Shown: piece by piece, positions 37,133-46,801 of the stretch | Position numbering within the stretch: the first letter of the stretch is position 1 | How the letters are laid out: each line of letters begins with the position of its first letter | NCBI RefSeq assembly: GCF_002499975.2 | Contig: NZ_CP052766.1 | Coordinates: 558,001 to 622,000 of the forward strand | Source of the DNA: Alteromonas pelagimontana | GTDB taxonomy: Bacteria > Pseudomonadota > Gammaproteobacteria > Enterobacterales > Alteromonadaceae | DNA: 64,000 nt | Direction: 5' to 3' | The notes under the pieces: model-generated | What the model was told of the DNA's origin: nothing | Database searches by the model: none | The model's input: only the letters and a program-made list of their open reading frames with translations | Translations under genes and position numbers: made by a program

Positions 37133-38401
37133 TTGAACAATATTGATTTTGATAAGAAGCATATTTGGCATCCTTATACCTCTGCTATTAACCCCTTACC
37201 TTGTTACGAAATAGAGGGAGCAGAAGGCGTAAATTTAACGTTAAGCACCGGTGAAACACTCGTCGACGGCATGTCAAGCTGGTGGGCGGCGATTCATGGT
37301 TACAATCATCCGCTGCTAAACGATGCTGCACATAAACAAATTGATAAATTTTCTCACGTGATGTTCGGCGGGCTTACCCACGACCCTGCGGTATCACTTT
37401 GCAAGTCACTGCTAAATATGGCTCCATACGGTTTGCAAAGAGTGTTTCTTGCCGATTCAGGATCCGTTGCCGTTGAAGTGGCACTGAAAATGGCGTTGCA
37501 GTACTGGGCTTGTCAGGGCCGCCCGGACAAACACAAAATAGTCGCTCCTCGCAATGGTTATCACGGCGATACCTTTGCTGCCATGTCAGTGTGTGACCCC
37601 ATTAACGGCATGCATAGTCTGTTTTCTAATGTGCTGACAAAGCAGCTTTTTGCTCCCGCCCCACAAACACGATTCGGGCAAACCTTCAGCGAAGATGATA
37701 TTTTGCCTTTAGAAGAACTGTTCGCCCATCATCATCATGAAATGGCAGCGCTTATCATTGAACCTGTCGTTCAGGGCGCTGGCGGAATGCGCATTTATCA
37801 TCCTGAGTATCTCAAACGCTGTCGTCAGTTGTGCGACAACTATGATGTATTGTTAATCTGCGATGAGATTGCCACCGGCTTCGGCCGGACCGGAAAGTTG
37901 TTTGGCTGTGATCACGCGCAAATCAGCCCTGATATTATGTGCGTTGGTAAAGCGCTGACCGGCGGATATATGACGTTGGCAGCCACCTTATGTTCAGAAG
38001 ATGTTGCCCAGGGAGTTTGCCAAGGCTCGCCCGGAGTCTTTATGCACGGTCCCACTTATATGGGAAATCCTCTGGCCTGTGCTGTAGCAAATGCCAGTTT
38101 ATCTTTAATTAATGAAAATCGTTGGCAAGAGCAGGTTCGCCAGATTGAGCGACAACTAAAGGACACCTTATCGAAATGTTTAGCGTTGCCATGCGTGGCC
38201 GATGTGCGGGTTTTAGGTGCAATTGGCGTGGTAGAAACTAAACATCCTGTCGATGTTGCCGCATTACAGCGCAGTTTTGTGAAGTCGGGGGTGTGGATCC
38301 GGCCGTTCGGTAAACTTGTTTACATCATGCCACCGTATATTATAAAACCAGATGCGCTTTTGCGTCTGACCGACGCGATATATTCTGCACTGGCAACCTG
38401 A
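37133..38401 (+). CDS. bioA: Adenosylmethionine-8-amino-7-oxononanoate aminotransferase
   Basis: A PLP enzyme that converts KAPA to diaminopelargonate using SAM as amino donor. The N-terminal [25 protein letters not shown], the PLP lysine in [10 protein letters not shown] and the C-terminal [12 protein letters not shown] all match BioA. The start is a TTG at 37133: it gives [16 protein letters not shown], collinear with the E. coli protein, and no ATG is available before residue 44. No clear ribosome site is visible, so translation may be weak. Confidence 0.93.
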   Translation: MNNIDFDKKHIWHPYTSAINPLPCYEIEGAEGVNLTLSTGETLVDGMSSWWAAIHGYNHPLLNDAAHKQIDKFSHVMFGGLTHDPAVSLCKSLLNMAPYGLQRVFLADSGSVAVEVALKMALQYWACQGRPDKHKIVAPRNGYHGDTFAAMSVCDPINGMHSLFSNVLTKQLFAPAPQTRFGQTFSEDDILPLEELFAHHHHEMAALIIEPVVQGAGGMRIYHPEYLKRCRQLCDNYDVLLICDEIATGFGRTGKLFGCDHAQISPDIMCVGKALTGGYMTLAATLCSEDVAQGVCQGSPGVFMHGPTYMGNPLACAVANASLSLINENRWQEQVRQIERQLKDTLSKCLALPCVADVRVLGAIGVVETKHPVDVAALQRSFVKSGVWIRPFGKLVYIMPPYIIKPDALLRLTDAIYSALAT

Positions 38402-38454
38402 CTGAGCTTCTGCACTCTTTGCTGGTAGGGTAAAAAAATAACCGAGGAGTGGCT

Positions 38455-38976
38455 ATGGGAATTTTTGTACGAGTTATTGACAAAATTGTGTTTGCTGCAC
38501 TGTTTTTAAGTGCGCTACAGATCCCGATTCTTGCCGATCATTATCGCCAGTATTTAGCCGGTTTCTATGATGCCACCAGCGAACAGGTGCAGCAGTACCA
38601 GGCACTGGCTGATCAGTTCGATTACCCTTCTATTGAAGCGATGATCGACACGTTGCGCCAAAATCCCGATCGGATGATACAGGAAGATGCAAGTAACAAA
38701 GCGCAGACAGTAGCAAAGCTTGATGAGATTTCACATGGGCTGGAAACCCTACAACAAGGCCATTATTTTCAGCAGGCATGGTATATGTTTTCTCCCGAAC
38801 ATAAAAATACGCTGGTACGGGTAATGGACAATTTTGCTCCTTCCGTACCACTCTCGCCTACTGCAATTGTGTTTAGTTTAATTACCGCTATCGTGGTGAA
38901 CCTTATAATTTGGGCACCTTTCTGGACCGTGGGAAAAGTGAGACATCTGCGCAGAAAGCGGGTGCGCTACGCTTAG
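38455..38976 (+). CDS. DUF2937 family membrane protein
   Basis: A protein of about 173 residues with an N-terminal membrane segment (~8-27) and a C-terminal one (~138-160), with a mainly helical domain between. It matches the DUF2937 family by layout (short cytoplasmic ends, QYLAGFYDATSEQV near the start). The ATG at 38455 is preferred over GTG at 38449 because GAGGAG lies 5 bases upstream. Function unknown. Confidence 0.75.
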   Translation: MGIFVRVIDKIVFAALFLSALQIPILADHYRQYLAGFYDATSEQVQQYQALADQFDYPSIEAMIDTLRQNPDRMIQEDASNKAQTVAKLDEISHGLETLQQGHYFQQAWYMFSPEHKNTLVRVMDNFAPSVPLSPTAIVFSLITAIVVNLIIWAPFWTVGKVRHLRRKRVRYA

Positions 38977-39286
38977 AGGTTGTTACTGTTATTTATATAT
39001 CAACAGGTTTGAAACGCTGCCTCATTTTGGCGCTTCTCCCTGTAAGTTTTGCTCATCGGCAAAACATGCCCGCAAGCATTATTCCGCCTTCTTCTTTTCT
39101 TTTATTTCCAGTGGCTTAGAGTGCTTTAACAATTAAATTACGCAAGAGAAGCCGATTAGGTATCGAAATTGCTACCTTTATTGTGAAGAGTGCACCTTTT
39201 AAACAGGCTGGGTGAGATAGACTGAACGTAGAAAGCCTGTTTTACAAAGGTTTATTATCTAACTACGTGAAATATAGGTTGTATAT
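38977..39286. other. Intergenic region, about 310 bases
   Basis: AT-rich sequence between the DUF2937 gene and the small gene at 39287. No gene or clear terminator was seen. Confidence 0.5.
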
Positions 39287-39568
39287 ATGTTAAATGAAAA
39301 CACCCTGCTTATTGGCCAAGTGTTGCAAATAAAAGACAAACTCCACGCGAAACGTCATGCCATTCCTGGGTCTTTGAAAACGGAGTGGGAACGGTTAGCT
39401 GCCGAGACTGCAAGTTTTGATTCAGACAGGCTGAGCACCTCCGCTGTTAAAGGTCAGTCTTTCAGAAAACCAAATGTTTTCTCCGGTGATCAACGTGATT
39501 TGACAGTATTGCTCAATGCGCTAAAAGATTTCGAACTCAAAATTAATAAAAATCGGCTGCATCATTAA
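39287..39568 (+). CDS. Small hypothetical protein
   Basis: A 93-residue soluble, charged protein with no signal peptide. I do not recognise a family. The N-terminal 30 residues look like an amphipathic helix, and the last 25 (DLTVLLNALKDFELKINK) another. It ends just before the GNAT-C39 gene converging from the other side. As the only small gene next to that peptide-modification module it deserves a check, but there is no direct evidence of a link. Confidence 0.6.
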   Translation: MLNENTLLIGQVLQIKDKLHAKRHAIPGSLKTEWERLAAETASFDSDRLSTSAVKGQSFRKPNVFSGDQRDLTVLLNALKDFELKINKNRLHH

Positions 39569-39582
39569 CTGACACTTCTCGC

Positions 39583-39606
39583 CCCCGTCTGACAATCAGA
39601 CGGGGT
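39583..39606. repeat. Hairpin between converging genes
   Basis: CCCCGTCTGA-CAA-TCAGACGGGG is a perfect 10-bp stem. It overlaps the stop of the GNAT-C39 gene and follows the stop of the 39287 gene by about 15 bases. There is no T run on either side, so it may act as a weak bidirectional terminator or RNA end stabiliser. Confidence 0.7.
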
Positions 39607-40738
39607 GAATAACGACCACAGTCCTTACTTTGCGTTTACCATAACTGGCTAAACGGCCAAAGTCTTCTCTTGCCACGGGGATATGTTGATATTCCACCGC
39701 CTGATCTTCAAATGTCGTAGGATCGGGATCGTGAATGTAGAAGCATCTTTCGTCGGCAGCAGTCACTGTTACCCAGTGCGGAGCTTTCTGTTTATCAAAC
39801 GCATAAGTACTAATAAGACAGAGGACCGCCGCACCTTGTAACAATGCCTCTTCTACCTGTTCAATTTTCCATTCGCTGTGCTTAACAGCAACGCCTTTGC
39901 CGGTAGCTTCTTGTAAAAAAGCATCTTCAACAACGCTGATAATATCCTTTTTGTGCTGGCTTCGTACACCATCTGCAAACAATGGAAGTGCCCGATTCAC
40001 CCACACCTCAGCGGTAAAACCTGCATCATTCGCAGCCAGCGCTAACCCGATTGGGTGGCATCCGCCGTGACCTGAAGTCATGAAAATCGTGGTGGCTCGG
40101 CGCCAAATCTCCAACTCAGATAACTGCCTCATCGGGTAGTTTTTATCCAGATAAGCCAGCGCCATCATCAAAGCTGCAGGGCCACAGGTAAACTCTGTTG
40201 TCTGCTGATACCAGGGATATACATCAACAACCTCAGAAACGGAGGGAAAACTAAGTACCTTCTGCATTCGAATAGCATCAGACTTGTCTTCATAGTATTC
40301 ATTATAAATACCGAACTGCTGGAAGCCGAGACGTTGATAGAGATTTATGGCGCCTGAATTATCCTCTGAAACTTCCAGGCGCATGAAGCGCTTTCCCCGC
40401 AGCAGGGCTCGCTTTTCCAGCTCCGCCACCAGAGATTGGGCTACGCCCTTACCTCTGGCTTCTGGAACCACTGCAATAGAATACAACCGCGTTAACTGCG
40501 TGCCGCGACGCAGCAACAATAGTCCGTATCCGAGGATTCGTTCTTGTTCTGTTGCTACTACAAATTCGGCATGGCTGGCAGTGACGTAAAACCGCATCCG
40601 CCGTTTGCTCAGTTTATCAGTCGCAAAGCACTTCTGCTCAATATCACACAGAGCATCAATGTCTTCATTTTGTACTGTGCGTACTGCTATTTTTTCAGTC
40701 ACTTCAACCGTTGGGGCCATTGCCGCCATTATGTTCAT
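39596..40738 (-). CDS. GNAT acetyltransferase fused to a C39-like peptidase
   Basis: A 380-residue fusion. The N-terminal GNAT domain (~18-165) is RimI-like: VVPEARGKGVAQSLV acetyl-CoA loop and AINLYQRLGFQ. The C-terminal domain (~175-375) is a papain-like peptidase of the C39 type with catalytic-cysteine block QTTEFTCGPAALMMALAY and a histidine in APHWVTVTA followed by a DPDP aspartate region. There are no membrane segments, unlike bacteriocin exporters. It overlaps by 4 bases the ATP-grasp gene upstream. Published comparative work on amidoligases reports such pairs as likely peptide-modification systems, but the substrate is unknown. Confidence 0.88.
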   Translation of the reverse strand: MNIMAAMAPTVEVTEKIAVRTVQNEDIDALCDIEQKCFATDKLSKRRMRFYVTASHAEFVVATEQERILGYGLLLLRRGTQLTRLYSIAVVPEARGKGVAQSLVAELEKRALLRGKRFMRLEVSEDNSGAINLYQRLGFQQFGIYNEYYEDKSDAIRMQKVLSFPSVSEVVDVYPWYQQTTEFTCGPAALMMALAYLDKNYPMRQLSELEIWRRATTIFMTSGHGGCHPIGLALAANDAGFTAEVWVNRALPLFADGVRSQHKKDIISVVEDAFLQEATGKGVAVKHSEWKIEQVEEALLQGAAVLCLISTYAFDKQKAPHWVTVTAADERCFYIHDPDPTTFEDQAVEYQHIPVAREDFGRLASYGKRKVRTVVVIHPV

Positions 40739-42228
40739 CGACCACGTTGCTCCAGGCGATTTGCAAACTCCTGCATAATTAACTGGTAAAGTTCCTTACC
40801 CAGGTATTTGTCTTCCACACCCGAATCGATGCTCGGGTTGTCATTTACTTCAATAACGTAAACTTTATTGCCAGACTGCTTGATGTCCACGCCATATAAC
40901 CCGTTACCTACTACTTTTGCTGATTTGATAGCCGCTTGCAGCACTGGCTTAGGCACTTCAAAAGTAGGCATAGTCGCAAAAGCGCCGGAACTAAAGCGGT
41001 CGCCTTCGTGGTGGTAAATTTGCCAATGATTGCGGGCCATAAAATATTGGCAAGCATAAATTGGTTTGCCGCCAAGTACGCCAATGCGCCAGTCAAATTC
41101 AGTAAACACATATTCCTGCACCAACACCAACGCTGATGCCTGCAACATTTCATCCAGACGCTGCTTCAGCGCCTCGATATTCTCGACTTTATAAACACCA
41201 CGAGAAAACGAGCTTTCCGGAAGTTTCAGAACCAGCGGCAGACCCAATTCCTCAATTAGCTGTTGGCAAGTGGCATCATCTGCCTGAGAAACAAACTGAC
41301 TTTGGGGCGCAGGCACTTGTTGATAGGCGAAAGCATCCTGCAGGAAAACTTTGTTACAGCAGCGCAGAATCGACTGGGTATCATCCATAACTACCAAACC
41401 TTCTCGCTCAGCCGCTCTGGCCAATCGATAAGTGTGATGATCAATGGCTGTGGTCTCCCGGATAAATAACGCATCATAATGCCCTACTCCTTCAGGAGTC
41501 AGGTGGCTCACTACCTCAGCATTAAAGCCCATTTTCTCTGCAGCTTTCACGAAGTTCTTAATGGCGCGGCTGTCACTTGGTGGAGTGGGTTCGTCTGGAT
41601 TTACCAGAATCGCCATATCCCAGCGCATTTTTTTGCCTTTGCGGTCGCTACGCCATTCTTGTTGTGTAAACGACACAATGCGATCAATACAATCTGCTTT
41701 CAGCGTTTCCGGCAAATCATTAAAACCCCGGGCCACGCACTCAACAAAACCGATACTGGCGTCTTTTTGCCTGCTATTACGCTGAGCGGAATCTTGCGCG
41801 GCTACATGTAAGGTAACCTGCAAAATCGGGCAAGGAAAATGACGAAATGCCATTTGTGCAATGCGTGATAAATTCTGATCTTTCGTCTCACCAAATAGTA
41901 CAAAAAACGTTGTTGGCTCAGAAGGTTTGGTTGGCCAACTGAATTTGTCAGGTAAAGGCAAACGCGCCGCGCCTTCGTCGGTGTCGGTCATCCGCAAGTC
42001 GTTGATAGTATTAACTGCAGGTAACACCCGGTGGCGTCGTGCCTGAGCCAGCAAGGAGCAGTAATAGCCCTGACTTAAATATTTGCCTGTGTCACATAAG
42101 TTGATTACACGAGTTTTTGGTTCGTTTAATTTTGGGAATTCTGCCAGGTAGTCCTGAAAGGTCAGAACAGTAAGGCTGGTGTCATTAAAATGGCTGACAT
42201 CATCAGCAACAATAAGGGTTTTGTGCAT
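40735..42228 (-). CDS. RimK-like ATP-grasp ligase with RLAN N-terminal domain
   Basis: A 497-residue ATP-dependent carboxylate-amine ligase. The N-terminal half (~1-200) is an RLAN-type domain often joined to RimK; the C-terminal half (~260-490) is ATP-grasp with LPLVLKLPESSFSRGVYKV (ATP loop), VQEYVFTEFDWRIGVLGG, and the metal/ATP-binding VIEVNDNPSID. RimK enzymes add amino acids to protein C-termini. Here the partner is a GNAT-C39 peptidase gene whose start overlaps the stop (ATGA), so the two act together. Target not known. Confidence 0.88.
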   Translation of the reverse strand: MHKTLIVADDVSHFNDTSLTVLTFQDYLAEFPKLNEPKTRVINLCDTGKYLSQGYYCSLLAQARRHRVLPAVNTINDLRMTDTDEGAARLPLPDKFSWPTKPSEPTTFFVLFGETKDQNLSRIAQMAFRHFPCPILQVTLHVAAQDSAQRNSRQKDASIGFVECVARGFNDLPETLKADCIDRIVSFTQQEWRSDRKGKKMRWDMAILVNPDEPTPPSDSRAIKNFVKAAEKMGFNAEVVSHLTPEGVGHYDALFIRETTAIDHHTYRLARAAEREGLVVMDDTQSILRCCNKVFLQDAFAYQQVPAPQSQFVSQADDATCQQLIEELGLPLVLKLPESSFSRGVYKVENIEALKQRLDEMLQASALVLVQEYVFTEFDWRIGVLGGKPIYACQYFMARNHWQIYHHEGDRFSSGAFATMPTFEVPKPVLQAAIKSAKVVGNGLYGVDIKQSGNKVYVIEVNDNPSIDSGVEDKYLGKELYQLIMQEFANRLEQRGR

Positions 42229-42459
42229 TGAAAACGCTTCTATAAAACCAAAGGTAGGTTACAATTCTAGTAAAACCTTGGACGAAACCGCAATGTTTAA
42301 TGTTTCGCCAGGTAAGGAATGCGAAGTGTACTGCATGCGCAAAGATTGCATAGCAAAATACGCACGGCTTTTTTTAATCGTTACGATGACTATTTGTGAT
42401 GTGTTTTTCTTCAATGTTTCTATTGCAGTTAAAGCGCGCGGTCTGATCAAGGAGTGTTT

Positions 42460-43431
42460 ATGGTTTTAGCGAGTATCGCCATTGTTGTAGGTCTGCCGGT
42501 ACTTCTTTGGAGTGCTGGCAAGTTTGTGGGTGGTGCTTCCGGGATCGCCAAACATTTTGGTGTATCTCCATTGCTTATCGGTATGTTGATCATCGGTTTT
42601 GGAACCTCGGCACCGGAGATTATTGTCTCTGTATTTGCGGCAATGCAGGGCAACTCGGGAATTGCGCTAGGTAACGCGTATGGCTCAAATATCGCCAATA
42701 TTGGCCTGATTCTAGGAATAACCGCGTTAATCAGCCCCATTGCGGTGCGGTCTGAAATTATTCGCAGGGAACTACCTGTGATGCTGGGCTTGACCTTCTT
42801 TGCTGCGTGGCAGCTCATCGATTTTACCTTATCAAAAGATGACGCTTTTTCCCTCCTCGGGCTATTTATCCTGCTTCTTAGCTGGAGTATCTGGCAAGGC
42901 ATCCGCGGCGATGCTGATAACCTGGCTGCGGAATATTCTAATGAACTTAACAGCGCAGAGAATTCAGTCAAAACAAACTTGATTTGGCTGTTAGTAGGAT
43001 TGGTATTGCTTATTGCCAGTTCCAGAATTCTGGTGTGGGGCGCTGTACAAGTTGCTACCTTTTTTGGCGTGAGCGACACCATTATCGGTTTGACCATTAT
43101 TGCCATCGGCACGTCGCTACCGGAACTTGCCTCATCCTTAATGGCGATTCGAAAAGGCGAGCACGATTTGGCGTTAGGCAACGTAATCGGTTCGAATATG
43201 TTCAATACCTTAGCCGTAGTCGGTATCGCCGGGCTTATTCAACCCCTGACTATTGAAAGCAGCTTCTTTTATCGCGATGTCATGTTAATGGTAGCTTTTT
43301 CAATAGCGTTATTTATTTTCTGTATTGGCATAAGAGGCCCCGGCAGGTTAAATCGTCTGGAAGGCGGCGCGTTCCTGCTAGCGTATGTTGGCTATACCAG
43401 TTATCTGATTTCGACGGCGTTTGTAGCTTAG
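42460..43431 (+). CDS. yrbG: Calcium/sodium antiporter (CaCA family, YrbG-like)
   Basis: A 323-residue inner-membrane exchanger with about ten helices. The two internal repeats carry the alpha motifs GFGTSAPE ... GNAYGSNIANIG and AIGTSLPE ... GNVIGSNMFNTL, where the glutamates bind cation. The ATG at 42460 has AAGGAG five bases upstream and is preferred to GTG at 42454. An open frame on the other strand over the same bases is only its shadow. Confidence 0.93.
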   Translation: MVLASIAIVVGLPVLLWSAGKFVGGASGIAKHFGVSPLLIGMLIIGFGTSAPEIIVSVFAAMQGNSGIALGNAYGSNIANIGLILGITALISPIAVRSEIIRRELPVMLGLTFFAAWQLIDFTLSKDDAFSLLGLFILLLSWSIWQGIRGDADNLAAEYSNELNSAENSVKTNLIWLLVGLVLLIASSRILVWGAVQVATFFGVSDTIIGLTIIAIGTSLPELASSLMAIRKGEHDLALGNVIGSNMFNTLAVVGIAGLIQPLTIESSFFYRDVMLMVAFSIALFIFCIGIRGPGRLNRLEGGAFLLAYVGYTSYLISTAFVA

Positions 43432-43526
43432 GCCACGGTTACGATTAACGTAAACAAACTGATTATAGAAATACCTGCAAGAATAAATAAATTAATGCCA
43501 AAATTATCTTTTTCACGGCGATTGCG

Positions 43527-43814
43527 CTAGGCTCTAAGCAACATGGTCACCAGGCTTAGCGTCAGGCACGCCTGAAGAAGTAATATCAGCGCGTCGACAT
43601 ATCGTTGCGACCACTGTTCGCTTCCATCCATCCCCCAGTAAGCTTGTAACCCAGTAACGAAATCCGGACGCGCAAAATGAAAAATGATCAGGGCAGCAAC
43701 TAACACTCCCCAGCCTAAAAAATTAATACCCACCACAAATCGATAAAAGCCGTCCTTACTACGGGGGATATTTCTACGGTCATTTTTTCTTGCTACTGCC
43801 AATTTCTTGTCCAT
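43527..43814 (-). CDS. Small membrane protein of unknown function
   Basis: A 95-residue protein with a basic N-terminus (RKNDRRNIPRSKDG) and two hydrophobic helices (~27-46 and ~75-93), so probably an inner-membrane hairpin protein with cytoplasmic ends. I do not recognise a family. It converges on the antiporter gene. Confidence 0.65.
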   Translation of the reverse strand: MDKKLAVARKNDRRNIPRSKDGFYRFVVGINFLGWGVLVAALIIFHFARPDFVTGLQAYWGMDGSEQWSQRYVDALILLLQACLTLSLVTMLLRA

Positions 43815-44119
43815 TTTAGTTAATGATCTCTGGTATCCGGTTATTGGATGAGTATACTAGCTGCTTACTGGATACGTGCGAAGGTGCACATCGTTTACTT
43901 GCTTTTCAAATGCGCAGTAACGGCCTGTTCTGGCACATCAATCATTGCGTATCCCAACAGAAAAAGAAACTGAAAGCTGCTTCCCTCATTTTCCGATCAG
44001 GTACATATTTCACCTCCTATCGGCAGATTGACGCTGCGGTTTAACCCGTGAGATGCGCCCACCGATAGAGTGTGCGAAGATAACTCGCAATTTCAATTAG
44101 TTTTAACGGAGATAATATA
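43815..44119. other. asnS leader region with a long-range stem
   Basis: About 305 bases. CTATCGG (44017-44023) pairs with CCGATAG (44062-44068), with flanking CAC/GTG also complementary, forming a closed structure about 35 bases upstream of asnS. No coding gene is convincing here. Confidence 0.5.
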
Positions 44120-45517
44120 ATGACGCATGCGCCCGTTGTCGATGTGCTTGGTAGCAAGTACGGGGTTGGCGAAACGGTAACCGTGAAAGGTTGGGTAAGA
44201 ACTCGCCGTGATTCTAAAGCCGGCTTATCTTTCATAGCACTGCACGATGGCAGCTGTTTCGATCCTGTGCAGATAGTGGCGTTAAATACTCTCCCGAATT
44301 ATAACGATGTTCAGCGTCTTACCGCGGGCTGCTCACTGGCGGTTGTGGGGACAGTAAAAGAGTCTCAAGGTCAGGGCCAGGCGGTAGAACTTGAAGCGGT
44401 ATCTGTGGACATAATGGGTTGGGTAGAAAACCCGGATACGTATCCAATGGCTGCAAAACGTCACTCTATTGAATACTTGCGGGAATACGCCCACTTGCGC
44501 CCTCGCACCAATGTTATTGGTGCCGTTACCAGAGTACGTAATTGTTTGTCTCAGGCAATACATCGATTCTTTCACGAACGCGGCTATTTCTGGATCAGCA
44601 CCCCCATTTTGACTGCCAGCGATACTGAAGGTGCGGGTGAAATGTTTCGCGTCTCGACCCTTGATATGTTGAACATTCCCAAAACTGAACAAGGCGACGT
44701 TGATTATCGTCAAGACTTTTTTGGCAAAGAAACCTATTTGACGGTGTCTGGTCAATTAAACGTAGAAACCTACTGTACAGCAATGTCGAAAGTTTATACC
44801 TTTGGCCCGACCTTTCGCGCAGAAAACAGCAATACATCACGCCACCTTGCAGAGTTTTGGATGATTGAACCAGAAGTAGCCTTTGCGGATCTGAGTGACG
44901 TTGCCCAATTAGCGGAAGATATGCTGAAATACGTATGTAAAGCGGTACTGGAAGAGCGCGCTGACGATATGGCTTTTTTCGCTGAACGCATTAATAAAGA
45001 TGTTATAAAGCGGTTGGAATCCCTTGTCAGCTCGGATTTTGTCCGCATGGACTACACGGATGCCGTGAGTATTCTCCAAGCCAGTAGCAAGACTTTCGAG
45101 TTTCCTGTTGAGTGGGGTGTAGATTTGTCATCTGAGCACGAGCGCTATCTGGCAGAAGAACACGTCGGGGCACCAATCATCATGCAAAATTATCCTAAAG
45201 ATATCAAAGCATTTTATATGCGGATAAATGATGATAATAGAACGGTCGCCGCAATGGATATTCTAGCGCCTGGCATTGGTGAAATCATTGGAGGTTCGCA
45301 GCGTGAAGAGCGACTGGACGTATTTGACCGTCGTCTGGAAGAAATGGGGCTGAGCAAAGAGGATTATGCCTGGTATCGTGATTTACGTCGTTATGGCACC
45401 GTACCTCATTCAGGGTTCGGTTTAGGTTTTGAAAGACTGGTAGCCTATGTTACGGGCATGCAGAATGTCAGAGATGTTATTCCGTTTCCTCGTACGCCTG
45501 GTAACGCCAGTTTCTAG
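44120..45517 (+). CDS. asnS: Asparaginyl-tRNA synthetase
   Basis: A class IIb synthetase that charges tRNA-Asn. The N-terminal OB-fold anticodon-binding domain (~1-110, [12 protein letters not shown]) is followed by the catalytic core with motif 2 [21 protein letters not shown] and motif 3 [12 protein letters not shown]. At 465 residues it matches the E. coli enzyme (466). A GGAG site lies about 9 bases before the ATG. A single gene. Confidence 0.97.
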   Translation: MTHAPVVDVLGSKYGVGETVTVKGWVRTRRDSKAGLSFIALHDGSCFDPVQIVALNTLPNYNDVQRLTAGCSLAVVGTVKESQGQGQAVELEAVSVDIMGWVENPDTYPMAAKRHSIEYLREYAHLRPRTNVIGAVTRVRNCLSQAIHRFFHERGYFWISTPILTASDTEGAGEMFRVSTLDMLNIPKTEQGDVDYRQDFFGKETYLTVSGQLNVETYCTAMSKVYTFGPTFRAENSNTSRHLAEFWMIEPEVAFADLSDVAQLAEDMLKYVCKAVLEERADDMAFFAERINKDVIKRLESLVSSDFVRMDYTDAVSILQASSKTFEFPVEWGVDLSSEHERYLAEEHVGAPIIMQNYPKDIKAFYMRINDDNRTVAAMDILAPGIGEIIGGSQREERLDVFDRRLEEMGLSKEDYAWYRDLRRYGTVPHSGFGLGFERLVAYVTGMQNVRDVIPFPRTPGNASF

Positions 45518-45526
45518 TTTTTTGCC

Positions 45527-45545
45527 GGCGGCCACAGGCCGCCTC
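45527..45545. repeat. GC-rich hairpin after asnS
   Basis: GGCGGCC-ACA-GGCCGCC is a perfect stem of 7 pairs beginning about 9 bases after the asnS stop. The T run lies before, not after, the stem, so it is only a weak candidate terminator. Confidence 0.55.
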
Positions 45546-45655
45546 TCGCTCCTGTAATGCATGTTCCTTCACCCTTTGTCTTTGTCGGCTTGTTCTTACC
45601 TGATTTTAAGGTATTCTGAATATAGCAGTGTAAACGTTATCGATGGCTGGAGTTT

Positions 45656-46801
45656 ATGACATCACAGGGGGAAAACCACATTATATGCGAGCAGTGCCAG
45701 CACGCCGTTATGTTACCTCAATTAGCTCACCGGCAACGCGCGGTTTGCCCACGTTGCGGTCATACGCTGCTCACGTACCGCCGTAATGACGCAGAAATTA
45801 CTCTGGCCTATGCTATCAGTGGGCTGATATTCCTGTCACTGTCCCTGCCCTTTAACTTTTTAACGTTTCGAACCAGCGGACAGCAGCACCACATAAATTT
45901 ACCGGAAGGATTGGCAGTTCTTGTCGACAATAACTACCTGTCGTTGGCAATTATCACCGGCTTAGCCACGCTTATTTTGCCTGGGATGGTACTTACCGGA
46001 ATTGCAGGTATGTCGTTGGGGCGCTTTATCAATCACCCAAAACCTTACTTCAAGCACGTTCATCATTGGGTTAACCTGCTGATTCCGTGGAGTATGGCTG
46101 AAATATTTCTGGTAGGCACGCTGGTAAGTTTAATTAAAATTACCTCACTGGCTGAGGTAACCGTTGGCCTTTCCTTCTACGCATTTATCGCATTCACGCT
46201 TTGTATGACGCTTTGCCTGGTGTATTACGATGATCATCGTATGGCGCTATGGGTGTATCACGGCGATGTCCCTGCTTCGCCGCCACTTGATGAGCAAACG
46301 GCATCAAAGAGTATTCAACGTACCTGGGCGCTGATCTTTACCGCCTGTCTGCTTTACATTCCCGCCAACACGCTTCCCATCATGCATACCCAATTATTTG
46401 GTAAAGATGAACCCAGCACCATTATCGGAGGGATAATTTCGCTTTGGGAATCAGGCTCTTATCCTGTAGCATTAGTAATATTAGTGGCTAGCGTAATAGT
46501 ACCGGTAGTAAAAATTGGCATTCTGCTGTGGCTCAACTATAGCGTACAGTATGGAGTTAACAATTCGCAGTTAACCCGCATCCGCTATTATCGTTTTACC
46601 GAAGGTATTGGGCGCTGGTCGATGATTGACGTATTTGTGGTGGCGGTATTAGTCTCATTAATACAATTAGGTGGTACCATTGCCGTTTTTCCAGGTCCCG
46701 CCGCGTTGGCGTTTTGTGCTGTAGTGTTTATCACTATGATTGCAGCAATGACGTTTGATTCAAGATTAATCTGGCACAGCAGGAAGCAATTAAATGAATG
46801 A
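45656..46801 (+). CDS. pqiA: Intermembrane transport protein PqiA
   Basis: A 381-residue inner-membrane protein of the PqiABC lipid-transport system. The N-terminal zinc ribbon is intact (C11-x2-C14 and C31-x2-C34). Two membrane bundles follow (~50-200 and ~220-375), the second beginning at FTACLLYIPANTLPIM as in PqiA. In E. coli PqiA a second zinc ribbon precedes that bundle; here the stretch before it has no cysteine, so it is lost. It overlaps pqiB by 8 bases. Confidence 0.92.
   Translation: MTSQGENHIICEQCQHAVMLPQLAHRQRAVCPRCGHTLLTYRRNDAEITLAYAISGLIFLSLSLPFNFLTFRTSGQQHHINLPEGLAVLVDNNYLSLAIITGLATLILPGMVLTGIAGMSLGRFINHPKPYFKHVHHWVNLLIPWSMAEIFLVGTLVSLIKITSLAEVTVGLSFYAFIAFTLCMTLCLVYYDDHRMALWVYHGDVPASPPLDEQTASKSIQRTWALIFTACLLYIPANTLPIMHTQLFGKDEPSTIIGGIISLWESGSYPVALVILVASVIVPVVKIGILLWLNYSVQYGVNNSQLTRIRYYRFTEGIGRWSMIDVFVVAVLVSLIQLGGTIAVFPGPAALAFCAVVFITMIAAMTFDSRLIWHSRKQLNE

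Noticed and set aside
42447..43205. 252-codon open frame on the minus strand
   Set aside because: It lies entirely opposite the Ca/Na antiporter, whose two alpha motifs are clear. The antisense translation has no family features.
43823..44044. 73-codon open frame upstream of asnS
   Set aside because: No ribosome site and no family; it overlaps the structured leader.
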